Positions 1-8,036 of a DNA stretch of 64,000 nt are shown piece by piece; position 1 is the stretch's first letter, and every line of letters starts with the position of its first letter. A program made the position numbers and the translations under genes. A model generated the notes under the pieces. That model ran no database searches. It worked only from the letters and a program-made list of their open reading frames with translations, and was not told the origin of the DNA. Source of the stretch: Natronomonas gomsonensis (lineage in GTDB: Archaea; Halobacteriota; Halobacteria; Halobacteriales; Haloarculaceae); the NCBI RefSeq assembly GCF_013391635.1, contig NZ_JACAWU010000002.1, positions 620,001 to 684,000 of the forward strand, written 5' to 3'.

Positions 1-777
1 GAACAGCACCGCCGCGAACAGCGCCGGGAGTCGGGGTTCGACCTCGTGGCGCTGGCGGGCTACACCAACGCCGGGAAATCGACGCTGTTGCGCCGACTCG
101 CGGCCGACCTCGACATCGACGAGAACGAGGGCCTTCATCCGGACCTCGATTCGACTGCCGAGTCGGAGAACCGACTGTTCACGACGCTGGGGACGACGAC
201 GCGGCGGGCGGAGTTCGACCGACGCGACGTGCTCGTCACCGACACGGTCGGCTTCATCTCCGATTTGCCACACTGGCTCGTCGAGTCGTTCAAATCGACG
301 CTCTCGGAGGTGTACCGGGCCGACCTCGTGTTGCTCGTCGTCGACGTGTCCGACCCCATCGAAGAGATACGGGAGAAACTGGTGACGTGTCACGACACCC
401 TCTACGAGCGCAACGAGGCGCCCATCGTCACCGTGTTGAACAAAATCGATGCGGTCGACGAGGAGGAACTCGAGCGCAAGAAGGAGGCGCTGTCAGCGCT
501 GGCGCCGACGCCGGTCGCCATCAGCGCCAAGGAGGGCGAGAACATCGACGAACTCCGGGAGCGTATCGACCGCGAACTGCCGGACTGGCGCCGTGAGCGG
601 CTCGTCGTCCCGATGACCGACGACACGATGAGCCTCGTTTCGTGGGTCCACGACCACGCCCACGTCGAGGACGTCGATTACGGCGACGAGGTAATCGTCG
701 ACTTCGAGGCGCGGCCGTCGATAATCGAGCAGGCCCGAGCGAAGGCCAGCGACCTCACGGCCGCACCGGTGGAGTAG
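1..777 (+). CDS. hflX: GTPase HflX, C-terminal part (5-prime end outside window)
   Basis: The reading frame is open from the first base, so the gene starts upstream; about 258 residues are visible. HflX is a ribosome-associated GTPase linked to rescue or splitting of stalled ribosomes. The P-loop GYTNAGKST lies at about residues 20-28 of the visible part, the switch II motif DTVGF with the HflX-typical DLPHWLVESF follows, and LNKID is the G4 guanine-specificity motif. The helical stretch before the P-loop (EQHRREQRRESG) fits the end of the HflX N-terminal domain. The C-terminal domain after G5 is short and ends at a TAG stop. The convergent moaC gene begins 28 bases later. Confidence 0.93.
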   Translation, partial: EQHRREQRRESGFDLVALAGYTNAGKSTLLRRLAADLDIDENEGLHPDLDSTAESENRLFTTLGTTTRRAEFDRRDVLVTDTVGFISDLPHWLVESFKSTLSEVYRADLVLLVVDVSDPIEEIREKLVTCHDTLYERNEAPIVTVLNKIDAVDEEELERKKEALSALAPTPVAISAKEGENIDELRERIDRELPDWRRERLVVPMTDDTMSLVSWVHDHAHVEDVDYGDEVIVDFEARPSIIEQARAKASDLTAAPVE

Positions 778-805
778 TCCCAGTCGTTACGGTTTTCGGT
801 GTTCG

Positions 806-1297
806 TTAGGTGTCTCCGAGCGTCCGTTTCTCCTTCGAAACCACCTCAACGTCCGAGATTCGCGTCCCGGGATACTGCCCGTCGGCGTCCTTTTCGGCAG
901 CCTTCACCATGTCCCAGACGACGTTGAGGCCCGTCGTGACGCCCTCCAGTGCCTCCATCTCACAGCCCGTTTTTCCGGTGGTCTCGACGGCCACCTCAAG
1001 CGTTACCCGGTCGTCGGCCACGTCGAATGACGTGTCGACGTTCGTAATCGGAATCTGGTGACACATCGGAATCGTCTCCCAGGTGTGTTTGACCGCCTGA
1101 ATGGCGCCGACGCGAGCGACGGCCAGTACGTCGCCCTTCGCGATGGCGTTCTCACGTATGGCGTCGACGGTCGATTCCTGAAGTCGAATGTGTCCGCGTG
1201 CGACCGCTCGACGCGCGGTGTCGGGCTTTTCGCCCACGTCGACCATCTGTGCGTCGCCGTCGTCGGTGACGTGCGTGAGGTCCGAATCGTCGCTCAT
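806..1297 (-). CDS. moaC: Cyclic pyranopterin monophosphate synthase MoaC
   Basis: MoaC converts 3-prime,8-cyclo-dihydro-GTP to cyclic pyranopterin monophosphate in molybdenum/tungsten cofactor biosynthesis. The 163 residues match the family length. Diagnostic motifs are MCHQIPIT (about residues 78-85), GCEMEALEGVTTG (about 112-124) and DMVKAAEKD with the catalytic-region lysine. The N-terminus is an acidic haloarchaeal extension (MSDDSDLTHV) before MVDVGEK. It lies 42 bases downstream of nnr on the same strand and no clear own TATA box is visible, so it is probably cotranscribed with nnr. Confidence 0.95.
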   Translation of the reverse strand: MSDDSDLTHVTDDGDAQMVDVGEKPDTARRAVARGHIRLQESTVDAIRENAIAKGDVLAVARVGAIQAVKHTWETIPMCHQIPITNVDTSFDVADDRVTLEVAVETTGKTGCEMEALEGVTTGLNVVWDMVKAAEKDADGQYPGTRISDVEVVSKEKRTLGDT

Positions 1298-1339
1298 ATC
1301 TGCTCTTCCAATCGGCAGGGCGAAGAACCCACCGACAAG

Positions 1340-2773
1340 TTAGGCGTCGGGCCACAGTGCTCGCGGGAGCGCGTTGAGCAGGTCCGTCGCCACGAGCCCG
1401 TACCCCTGTTCGTCGACGACGATATCGCCGGAGCGACCGTTGGCGTAGGCGCCGACTGCACCGGCCGACAGTGGGTCGAGAACACAGGCGAGTGCGCCCG
1501 TGACACCCGCGAGTACGTCGCCGGTCCCACCGACGGTCATGCCGGGGTTACCGGTACGGTTGACGCGCGTCGTCTCGCCGTCGGAGATGATGTCGTAGGC
1601 ACCCTTTACGAGCAGCGTGTGGCCGAGGTCAGCCCCGAAGGATTCGACGAGGTCGGCCCGTTCGCCCCAGTCGTCGGCCGTCTCTCCGCCCATCTTCCGA
1701 AGTTCGCCCTGATGTGGCGTACAGACGAGCGTAGCGTCGGTGTCGACTGACGGTACGACCTGCAGTGCATCGGCGTCGACGACTGCGGTTCCGGAGAAGG
1801 ATTCGAGGAACGATTCGACGGCCGAAAGCGTCTCGTCGTGACTCCCGAGGCCGGGACCGAAGACGACCGTGTCGTGTCCGTCCGCCTCCGCCAGCAGCGA
1901 GTCAACGTGCTTGGGCGCGAGATACTCGCCGTCGAAGGGGCGAACGATGAGGTTCTCGCTGTACCCCTGTATCTCGCGGGCGACGGCCGACGGACAGGCG
2001 ACGAAGGCGAGGTCGGCGCCGGCACGCAGCGCGGATTGGCCGGAGAGGGCCGGCGCGCCGGTGTAGGGTCCGCCACCGACGACGAGGACGCTCCCGAAGT
2101 CGCCCTTGTGGGCGGTTGGGTCCCGCGACAGGCGGAGGAGGTCACCGCGTTCGACGAACCGCTCGGCCGAATCGGGGATGCCGATGTCGGCAACGGTTAC
2201 ATCCGCGTCGACGTTCGACAGACCGGGTTTGTCGTCGTGGAAGGTGACGACGTGGTCGGCGTCGACTGCTGTGCCGACGGACTCGCCGGTGTCGGCGTCG
2301 ACGCCCGAGGGCACGTCGACGGCGACGACGGGGGCGTCAGCCTCGTTGATGTCCTCGGCGGCGGTCGCTTCGGGTTCGCGAAGCGCGCCGGTCACGCCCG
2401 TCCCGAGCATCGCGTCGACGATGACGTCCGGGGAGCCGAAGTCGAGGTCTGCGGAGTCACGAACCTCTTCTGTGTCGAGTTCGGCCCGCTGGAGAGCCGC
2501 CCAGTTCTCCGCGGCGATGTCGGTCGTAATCGTCTCCGCGCGGCCGAGCAAATGGACCGACACGTCGTAGTCGTCGAGGAACCGCGCGGCGACGAACGCG
2601 TCGCCTCCGTTGTTGCCTCGGCCGCAGACGAGAGCCACTTCGTCGCCGAGGGCGGCCACATTGCGGACGACGCGGGCGACAGCGTTGCCGGACGACTCCA
2701 TCAGCTGCTTTCGCGGGACGCCAAGCGCCTCGGCGTTCGCGTCGACGACGGCCATCTCCTCGCTCGTAATCAT
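1340..2773 (-). CDS. nnr: Bifunctional NAD(P)H-hydrate repair enzyme Nnr
   Basis: This enzyme repairs damaged NAD(P)HX: an N-terminal YjeF-type epimerase interconverts R and S hydrates and a C-terminal ADP-dependent dehydratase removes water. The 477-residue protein has the epimerase domain at about 1-200 (GRGNNGGDAFVAAR, DAMLGTGV) and the ribokinase-like dehydratase at about 215-477 (GDFGSVLVVGGG, FGPGLG, GNPGMTVGGTGDVLAG). The frame stays open 73 codons upstream, but ATG 2773 (MITSEEMAVVD) is chosen: it matches the family N-terminus and a weak TATA-like element lies around 2800. moaC follows on the same strand. Confidence 0.93.
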   Translation of the reverse strand: MITSEEMAVVDANAEALGVPRKQLMESSGNAVARVVRNVAALGDEVALVCGRGNNGGDAFVAARFLDDYDVSVHLLGRAETITTDIAAENWAALQRAELDTEEVRDSADLDFGSPDVIVDAMLGTGVTGALREPEATAAEDINEADAPVVAVDVPSGVDADTGESVGTAVDADHVVTFHDDKPGLSNVDADVTVADIGIPDSAERFVERGDLLRLSRDPTAHKGDFGSVLVVGGGPYTGAPALSGQSALRAGADLAFVACPSAVAREIQGYSENLIVRPFDGEYLAPKHVDSLLAEADGHDTVVFGPGLGSHDETLSAVESFLESFSGTAVVDADALQVVPSVDTDATLVCTPHQGELRKMGGETADDWGERADLVESFGADLGHTLLVKGAYDIISDGETTRVNRTGNPGMTVGGTGDVLAGVTGALACVLDPLSAGAVGAYANGRSGDIVVDEQGYGLVATDLLNALPRALWPDA

Positions 2774-2813
2774 GGTACCCGCTTCGACCGCTCCGGCGGT
2801 AACTGTTGTGGGG

Positions 2814-3092
2814 CTACCAGCGAACCTCGAAGTCCGTGAGCCCCTCGGGGTCCTCGTACTCGACCTCGAGGTCGTCGACACGGGCGCGCGGACTGCCCGT
2901 GTGACACCACTCGACCATCTCCTCGACGGCCGCCGTCTCGCCTTCGAAGACCGCTTCGACGCGGCCGTCCTCGAGATTGCGGACCCAGCCATCGACGCCG
3001 ACCTCCTTTGCGGTGTCGCGGGTGGTCGCCCGGTAGTAGACGCCCTGTACCTTTCCGGTGGCGAAGACGTGTGCTCGGGTACGGTCGCTCAT
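2814..3092 (-). CDS. acyP: Acylphosphatase
   Basis: Small enzyme (92 residues) that hydrolyses the carboxyl-phosphate bond of acylphosphates. The family pattern GKVQGVYYR contains the phosphate-binding arginine (Arg21), and GWVRNLEDG contains the catalytic asparagine (Asn39). I chose ATG 3092 (MSDRTRAHV) over an ATG nine codons upstream because a T-rich TATA-like element is centred near 3119, the leaderless spacing, and the longer form adds a tail atypical of the family. It ends 41 bases before nnr starts. Confidence 0.92.
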   Translation of the reverse strand: MSDRTRAHVFATGKVQGVYYRATTRDTAKEVGVDGWVRNLEDGRVEAVFEGETAAVEEMVEWCHTGSPRARVDDLEVEYEDPEGLTDFEVRW

Positions 3093-3128
3093 GGAGGACC
3101 GTTCGTGACCGACCGCCAAAAACGCTCA

Positions 3129-3470
3129 TCACGGTCGCCCCACGAGGAGGTCGTTCCGCCGGCCGATTCGGGATGGCTCGGTCGCGTCGAGACGGTCGGT
3201 TCTGTCGTCCCCCGAATCGGTGGCGGAGCCGGTGTCCGTCTGCCCCGTCGGATTCACGTACCGACAGACGAGATAGTTCGGCCCGCGGCCGAGCGCCTTC
3301 GTCGCACACAGCGGGGCGAGAGTCAGGTCGGTCGCTCCGAAGGAATCGGGGAGGTCACCGTCGAGGCAGACGACGACCGCGTCGTCGGCCGCAGGTGCGC
3401 GGTGAGTTCCGTCGAGGTCGCGTTCGACGGTCAGCGAAACCGGCCAACTGTCGTCGGGTTGAGCGTCCAT
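3129..3470 (-). CDS. Conserved-looking hypothetical protein
   Basis: I do not recognise this 113-residue protein. It looks soluble and has no signal or membrane segment. The first 80 residues look folded (a beta-rich VSLTVERDL start, then AVVVCLDGDLPDSF and a central CATKALGRGPNYLVCRYV stretch); the last 30 are polar and probably disordered. ATG 3470 is supported by a TATA-like TTTATGA near 3498-3504, the leaderless distance. It lies between an acylphosphatase and a DNA glycosylase on the same strand. The strong third-position GC typical of the surrounding genes favours real coding. No function is proposed. Confidence 0.68.
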   Translation of the reverse strand: MDAQPDDSWPVSLTVERDLDGTHRAPAADDAVVVCLDGDLPDSFGATDLTLAPLCATKALGRGPNYLVCRYVNPTGQTDTGSATDSGDDRTDRLDATEPSRIGRRNDLLVGRP

Positions 3471-3512
3471 CGAGTACGGTTGTCCGCGTTTCAGTTCATA
3501 AACCTTCGGCGA

Positions 3513-4430
3513 CTACTCTCCGCCAGCACGGAGGTAGTGGAACACGTAGGTTTGGGCGTATCCGGCGTACCGTTCGCCGAACTGTTCGCGGATGGCTCGG
3601 GAGGTGTCGGTGTAGTTGCCGCGCTCGCAGTCCGGGTAGTGGTCCTCGATGGCGGTTCGAATCCACGTGTCCAGCGGCACGGCTTCCAGATAGCCCAGCG
3701 AGAAGAGCAACACGCAGTCGGCGACCTTCTCTCCGACGCCGACGAACCGAGTGAGCGACTCGCGGGCGGACTCGTAGTCGAGTTCACGCGCCTCCTCTGG
3801 GTGAGCCTCGCCGTCGGCGACCATCTCGGCGGTACGCTGGACGTAGGGGGCGCGATACCCCAACGAGAGGTCCCGGAGTTCCGCTTCGGTCGCCGCCGCC
3901 AACTCCTCGGCGGTCGGGAAGGCGGCGTACGTCTCCCCATCGAAAGCTACCGTCTCGCCGTAGGTTTCGGCCAACGCCGTCTGCATGCCGTGAATACGGG
4001 CGACTCGCATCTGGGCCGAACAGATGAACGAGACGAGACACGCGAAGGAGGGGTCCCGGACGAGACGCATTCCGCGGTAGGCGTCGTAGGCGCGGTCGAC
4101 GAGGTCGTCTTCCGGCGTCGCCCCGATGATGGCGTCGAGGTCGTCGTCCAGTCGGAGGAGTTCTTCGAGGTGTCGGTAGGCGTTCGGCGTCGAAGCTTCC
4201 CACTCGAGTCGACCGTCGGTCTGTCGCGCGCGGAGGACTTCCGGCTCGTTCGTCTCGGTCTCCGTCGACGGAAGCACGGTGTAGTACCACGCCTCGCCAC
4301 CGTGGGCGTCCATTCGGTCGTACATCCGACCGTCCTCGCGTCGCCACAGGTACGACTGTCCGCTCTCGACGGTCGCCTGTAAATCGAAACCTCCGTCGAG
4401 TTCGTCGACGAAAATGTCCCCCGTGTCCAT
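3513..4430 (-). CDS. ogg: OGG1-type 8-oxoguanine DNA glycosylase/AP lyase
   Basis: Probable base-excision repair glycosylase of the HhH-GPD superfamily, 305 residues. The N-terminal domain has SGQSYLWRR, the equivalent of the OGG1 GQSFRW motif. The helix-hairpin-helix VGVGEKVADC carries the candidate Schiff-base lysine (about Lys235), and VPLDTWI carries the catalytic aspartate (about Asp254); the 19-residue spacing equals that between Lys249 and Asp268 of human OGG1. The start is ATG 4430 (MDTGDIFVDEL), because upstream in-frame residues do not resemble the family. An AlkA-like specificity is possible, but the K-to-D spacing favours bifunctional OGG. Confidence 0.88.
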   Translation of the reverse strand: MDTGDIFVDELDGGFDLQATVESGQSYLWRREDGRMYDRMDAHGGEAWYYTVLPSTETETNEPEVLRARQTDGRLEWEASTPNAYRHLEELLRLDDDLDAIIGATPEDDLVDRAYDAYRGMRLVRDPSFACLVSFICSAQMRVARIHGMQTALAETYGETVAFDGETYAAFPTAEELAAATEAELRDLSLGYRAPYVQRTAEMVADGEAHPEEARELDYESARESLTRFVGVGEKVADCVLLFSLGYLEAVPLDTWIRTAIEDHYPDCERGNYTDTSRAIREQFGERYAGYAQTYVFHYLRAGGE

Positions 4431-4540
4431 GTGTATTTCACGCGACGGGAGGGCTTCGGCCTTTCGAGTCGCGGCCGGTTCTCTCACCCGAATTCCGGTG
4501 TGGGCGAAGGTTCTTTGCGATGGGGGTGTAATACCATACC

Positions 4541-5032
4541 ATGGACTGTCGAGTCGTCGTCGAAGCCGCAGTGCCGGTGTACGACGTAGCCACGGCGGAC
4601 GAGGCGGTGCGAATCGCCATCTCGAAGACGGGGGCGATGTTGAATCCCGACCTCAACTACGTCGAAATCAACATGGGGAGTCGCTCCTGTCCGCACTGTG
4701 AGGAGTCACTCGAACCGGCGTTCATCGCGGCTGACGAGGGGCTAGTCGCCCTCGAATTGGAGATGACAGTCTTCAACGTCGAACGCAACCAACACGCCGC
4801 CCGCATCGCTCGCAAGGAAATCGGTCAACGGCTCGACAATATCCCACTGGAGGTACTCGAAGTCGAGGTCATCGAATCCGAGGACGAAGAGTCGAGTGGG
4901 GAAGACGAAAACGACGGCAGCGAGACGAGCGAGGCCGACGAGTCGCCAGAAACTGGCGATGTCGAAAGCAAAGCGGAGACGGACGAAGACGACGACGTAC
5001 TGCCGGAGTTCGAGGAGCTAATCGACGAGTAG
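4541..5032 (+). CDS. UPF0212 (DUF555) family protein
   Basis: Euryarchaeal conserved protein of unknown function, 163 residues. The core at about 1-108 matches the family: an N-terminal VVVEAAVPVYDVATADEAV segment, LNPDLNYVEINMG, and a CPHC pair (Cys50, Cys53) that could bind metal, followed by FIAADEGLVALELEM. After about residue 110 there is a very acidic, probably disordered tail of roughly 50 residues (runs of E, D and S), longer than in many relatives. A TATA-like TTCTTTGCG near 4507-4516 gives leaderless spacing to ATG 4541. Confidence 0.85.
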   Translation: MDCRVVVEAAVPVYDVATADEAVRIAISKTGAMLNPDLNYVEINMGSRSCPHCEESLEPAFIAADEGLVALELEMTVFNVERNQHAARIARKEIGQRLDNIPLEVLEVEVIESEDEESSGEDENDGSETSEADESPETGDVESKAETDEDDDVLPEFEELIDE

Positions 5033-5084
5033 CGCGGCCGCTTACCGGTCGCTGGATGTGAGAATCCGGGTTGTGTCGGCCGAA

Positions 5085-5321
5085 TTAATCCGCGGTCGCA
5101 GAAACGGGCTGTTCGGTTTCGCTCTCCATTTCTTCGGTGATGCCGTCCGCGAGCGCGAAGACGGCTGCTTTGTGGTCGGTTTTCGATTTGTGAATCGATG
5201 TCGGTCGGACACCGAGTTCGCTGTACTTGACGTGGTCGACTTCACACTCTACCATCTGCTCGTAGTGGTTACAAACCTCCGCAAGCAGGCCGTGGAGATG
5301 AATGAGCTCCTGCTTCTTCAT
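5085..5321 (-). CDS. UPF0058 family protein
   Basis: Small conserved archaeal protein of unknown function, 78 residues, starting MKKQELIHLHGLLAEV, which is characteristic of UPF0058. The sequence is mostly helical, with His and Cys residues (HLHG, VCNHYEQ, VECEVDHVKY) that might bind metal, and ends in an acidic tail. ATG 5321 is preferred over an ATG 19 codons upstream because it begins the family motif and a TATA-like CTATATGT lies 26-33 bases before it. It is divergent from the aIF2-beta gene. Confidence 0.85.
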   Translation of the reverse strand: MKKQELIHLHGLLAEVCNHYEQMVECEVDHVKYSELGVRPTSIHKSKTDHKAAVFALADGITEEMESETEQPVSATAD

Positions 5322-5346
5322 GGTCAATTGCGCGTAGCGACTCGGG

Positions 5347-5460
5347 ACATATAGAACTATCCTGACACAGGTTAACACACAACGCCGTTTCAGGCCCCGT
5401 GCGTAACGTTACCAATAGTTTCGGAATTTAGTGGAACTTGATTCCACCTGTAAGATTTTT
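5347..5460. promoter_or_regulatory. Divergent promoter region, UPF0058 gene and aIF2-beta gene
   Basis: The minus-strand TATA-like CTATATGT (5347-5354) is placed for leaderless transcription of the UPF0058 gene. The plus-strand TAAGATTTTT (5451-5460) is about 31 bases before the aIF2-beta ATG. Between them are the palindrome GTAACGTTAC (5402-5411) and an inverted repeat with arms GTGGAA (5431-5436) and TTCCAC (5442-5447) that abuts the second TATA element, where a regulator could bind. Confidence 0.55.
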
Positions 5461-5485
5461 CGGGCCGGGCGTCGTACCGTCCGGT

Positions 5486-5890
5486 ATGGATTACGAGAAG
5501 CAACTCGACCGAGCAATCGAGGAGACCCCCGACATCGAGGGAACGTCGAGTCGGTTCTCGCTGCCGGACCCGGAGATTCGACAGGAGGGTTCGGCAACCG
5601 TCTACGAGAACTTCCAGTCGACGCTGAACACGCTCGACCGCGAGGCCGACCACGTGATGAAGTACCTCCAAAACGAACTCGGGACGAGTGCGAACATCGA
5701 CGACCGCGGCCGGCTACGCCTCAAAGGGGAGTTCCGCCAGGAGCGCGTCCGGGAGGCGATGGAGGAGTACGCCGACGGCTACGTCCTCTGTTCGGAGTGC
5801 GGTCTCCCCGACACGCGCATCGAGAAGGAAAACGGCGCGGAGATCCTGCGGTGTGAAGCCTGCGGTGCCCGTTCGGCGACCGGGGAGTGA
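5486..5890 (+). CDS. eif2b: Translation initiation factor aIF2 subunit beta
   Basis: Subunit of the archaeal aIF2 heterotrimer, which carries initiator Met-tRNA to the small ribosomal subunit. The 134 residues match archaeal aIF2-beta. The central fold carries the conserved DHVMKYLQNELGTSA and LRLKGEFRQERV, and the C-terminal zinc ribbon has Cys102, Cys105, Cys123 and Cys126 (CSEC and CEAC). The start is ATG 5486, consistent with a TATA-like element 31 bases upstream; an in-frame ATG 16 codons earlier has no family support. Confidence 0.94.
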   Translation: MDYEKQLDRAIEETPDIEGTSSRFSLPDPEIRQEGSATVYENFQSTLNTLDREADHVMKYLQNELGTSANIDDRGRLRLKGEFRQERVREAMEEYADGYVLCSECGLPDTRIEKENGAEILRCEACGARSATGE

Positions 5891-5968
5891 CGCGGACGCT
5901 CCGGGCGGCGCTGCTATCGGGCCGTCCCGTCCACGCCACCTAAGAGCCCCGAGGCCGTACTGCCGTCC

Positions 5969-6427
5969 ATGAGCGAATGGCGCGATATGGTCGTCGGCGA
6001 CCGAATGAACGTCGACAGTGAGTTCGCACCCCGAATCGATAACTCCCCGTTCTCCCGACAGGAGTGGGGGCTCATCATGACGGCGACGTCCTTCGAAATC
6101 GAGAACGCCGACGACGAGGCGGCCGCCCGAATCGTCGCCGACACCTCCGACCTCCCGACGGTGATGCCGGAACTGGAGAACGTCGCGAACATGGGGCCGA
6201 TGGGCCAGCCGCCGAGCGACGACAGCGGTGGCGGACTCCTCGATTCGGTGTTCGACGCCATCGGTCTCGGTGGCGGAGGCGACGGCGGCGACGAAATCGA
6301 TGCCGAGAAACTGCAGGCTGCAGAGGAACTCGTCACAGCCTACGCCGAGGAACTGCAGGCTCACCTCGAAGCCGAAGGTCGGTGGGGAGAAGTCCGTGCC
6401 ACCGCGGCCACGGAACGGGCGGAGTAG
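5969..6427 (+). CDS. Haloarchaeal conserved protein (DUF5799-like)
   Basis: A 152-residue protein I recall as the haloarchaeal DUF5799 type, with no known function. The N-terminal half (MSEWRDMVVGDRM, SRQEWGLIMTATSFEIE, RIVADTSDLPTVMPELENV) looks like a compact domain. A glycine-rich linker (about residues 85-105) and a C-terminal amphipathic helix (EKLQAAEELVTAYAEELQAH) follow. No signal peptide or membrane segment. Its stop codon abuts the leuB stop on the other strand with no spacer, so transcripts must converge here. Confidence 0.8.
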   Translation: MSEWRDMVVGDRMNVDSEFAPRIDNSPFSRQEWGLIMTATSFEIENADDEAAARIVADTSDLPTVMPELENVANMGPMGQPPSDDSGGGLLDSVFDAIGLGGGGDGGDEIDAEKLQAAEELVTAYAEELQAHLEAEGRWGEVRATAATERAE

Positions 6428-7405
6428 TTACAGTTCGTCGACGATAGCTGCGGTCACGTCCTCGGTGGAGGCCGACCCGCCGAGGTCCGGCGTCCGCGGT
6501 CCCGACTCCAGAACGCTCTCGACGGCTGTACGAACCGACGTTGCTTCCTCACCGTAGCCGAGGTGTTCGAGCAGCATCGCGGCCGACAGAATCGTCGCTG
6601 CGGGGTTGGCGATACCCTCGCCGGCGATGTCCGGCGCCGAGCCGTGAACCGGCTCGAACAGCGCGTTGTCGTCGCCGACGTTGGCACTCGGCAGCAAGCC
6701 GAGGCCGCCGACGAGTCCAGCCGCGAGGTCCGACAGCATGTCGCCCGCGAGGTTCGGACAGATGACGACGCCGTACTCCTCGGGACGGAGCAGGAGGTGC
6801 ATCGCGAGAGCGTCCATCAGCGCGTCGTCGTAGTCGACCCCGCGGTCGTCGCCGACCGCGCGCGCCGCGTCGAGGAACTGCCCGTCGGTGACCCGCATCA
6901 CGTTCGCCTTGTGGGCGAGAGTCACGTCGTCGTAGCCGTTGGCTTCGGCGTACTCGAAGCCGTACTCGGCGATGCGGCGGGAGGCGTCTTCGGTGATGAC
7001 GCGGGTCAGCGTCGTCACACCGTCGGCGATTTCCGACTCGATGCCGGAGTAGACGCCCTCGGTGTTCTCCCGGACGAACACGAGGTCCGTCTCGGGCCGA
7101 AGCGCGTCGACGCCAGGATACGCACGGGCAGGGCGGATGTTGGCGAACGAGCCGACGGCCTCCCGTAGCGGGAGAATCACGTCGGCGGCTGACTCGCCTG
7201 CGGCGCCGAACAGTGTCGCGTCCGCGCCGGCTGCGAGGTCGTAGGTCTCCTCGGGGAGCGCCTCGCCGGTCGATTCGAGGACGTGGTCGCCGGCCTCGGC
7301 TTTGACGAACTCGAAGTCTGCGACTGCATCCAGCACATCGACGGCGGCGGGAACGACCTCCTGACCGATTCCGTCGCCAGGGATGACGACGATTTCCTCA
7401 GTCAT
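6428..7405 (-). CDS. leuB: 3-isopropylmalate dehydrogenase
   Basis: Oxidative decarboxylation of 3-isopropylmalate to 2-oxoisocaproate, third committed step of leucine synthesis. The 325-residue isocitrate/isopropylmalate dehydrogenase family protein starts with [19 protein letters not shown], carries ENTEGVYSG and the metal-binding [13 protein letters not shown], and has [11 protein letters not shown] near the C-terminus. It is the last gene of the ilvB-leuB operon and overlaps the leuD end by 8 bases. A homoisocitrate-type dehydrogenase would look similar, but adjacency to leuC and leuD settles the call. Confidence 0.95.
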   Translation of the reverse strand: MTEEIVVIPGDGIGQEVVPAAVDVLDAVADFEFVKAEAGDHVLESTGEALPEETYDLAAGADATLFGAAGESAADVILPLREAVGSFANIRPARAYPGVDALRPETDLVFVRENTEGVYSGIESEIADGVTTLTRVITEDASRRIAEYGFEYAEANGYDDVTLAHKANVMRVTDGQFLDAARAVGDDRGVDYDDALMDALAMHLLLRPEEYGVVICPNLAGDMLSDLAAGLVGGLGLLPSANVGDDNALFEPVHGSAPDIAGEGIANPAATILSAAMLLEHLGYGEEATSVRTAVESVLESGPRTPDLGGSASTEDVTAAIVDEL

Positions 7406-8036
7406 CGGCCTGGCCCGTCCGGGGTTCGGGGTCCTCGACGTACGGCAGGGAGGCCGCGGTGTCCGCGATGGCCTGTGTGTTGGACTTCATCAGCGCCGTC
7501 GTGTCCCAGATGCCCTCGACGAGGGCTTTCCGCTGGGCATCGTCGACGGTCACCTCGACGACCCGGTCGTCGTAGGAGACTGTCTCCGCCTCGACGTCGA
7601 TTTCGATGTCGGCGTCGGGGTACTTCTCGACGTAGTCCTGCAGTTCCTCGATGGTCTCGGTGTCGGCAGTGACGGTCGGGACGCCCAACGCGAGGCAGTT
7701 CCCTGCGAAAATCTCGGCGAAGGACTCGCCGATGATGGCGTCGATTCCCCACCGCTGTAGGGCCTGCGGGGCGTGCTCGCGAGAGGAGCCACAGCCGAAG
7801 TTGGAGTTGACGACCAAGACGTTGGCGTCCTGGTACTGCTCCTCGTTGAACGGGTGGTCCTTCTCGTTGTCCTCGTCGTCGAAGCGCTGGTCGAAGAAGG
7901 CGAACTCGCCGAGGCCGTCGAAGGTGACGACCTTCATGAACCGCGCCGGGATGATTTGGTCAGTGTCGATGTCATTGCCGCGGACGGGGATGCCGGTCCC
8001 CTCGACGTAGTCGACGCTCGGAATCTCTTCGCTCAT
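7398..8036 (-). CDS. leuD: 3-isopropylmalate dehydratase small subunit
   Basis: Small (swivel-domain) subunit of isopropylmalate isomerase, which with LeuC isomerises 2- to 3-isopropylmalate through an aconitase-type mechanism. The 212 residues include [16 protein letters not shown] near the N-terminus and the substrate-binding signature [14 protein letters not shown]. The C-terminal 20 residues are a polar extension. It overlaps leuC by 4 bases and leuB by 8, so it is probably translationally coupled to both. Confidence 0.95.
   Translation of the reverse strand: MSEEIPSVDYVEGTGIPVRGNDIDTDQIIPARFMKVVTFDGLGEFAFFDQRFDDEDNEKDHPFNEEQYQDANVLVVNSNFGCGSSREHAPQALQRWGIDAIIGESFAEIFAGNCLALGVPTVTADTETIEELQDYVEKYPDADIEIDVEAETVSYDDRVVEVTVDDAQRKALVEGIWDTTALMKSNTQAIADTAASLPYVEDPEPRTGQADD

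Noticed and set aside
2610-4382. Long plus-strand open frame opposite nnr, acyP and ogg
   Set aside because: It is antisense to recognised proteins, its product is Arg- and Val-rich without motifs, and long antisense frames are expected in GC-rich DNA.
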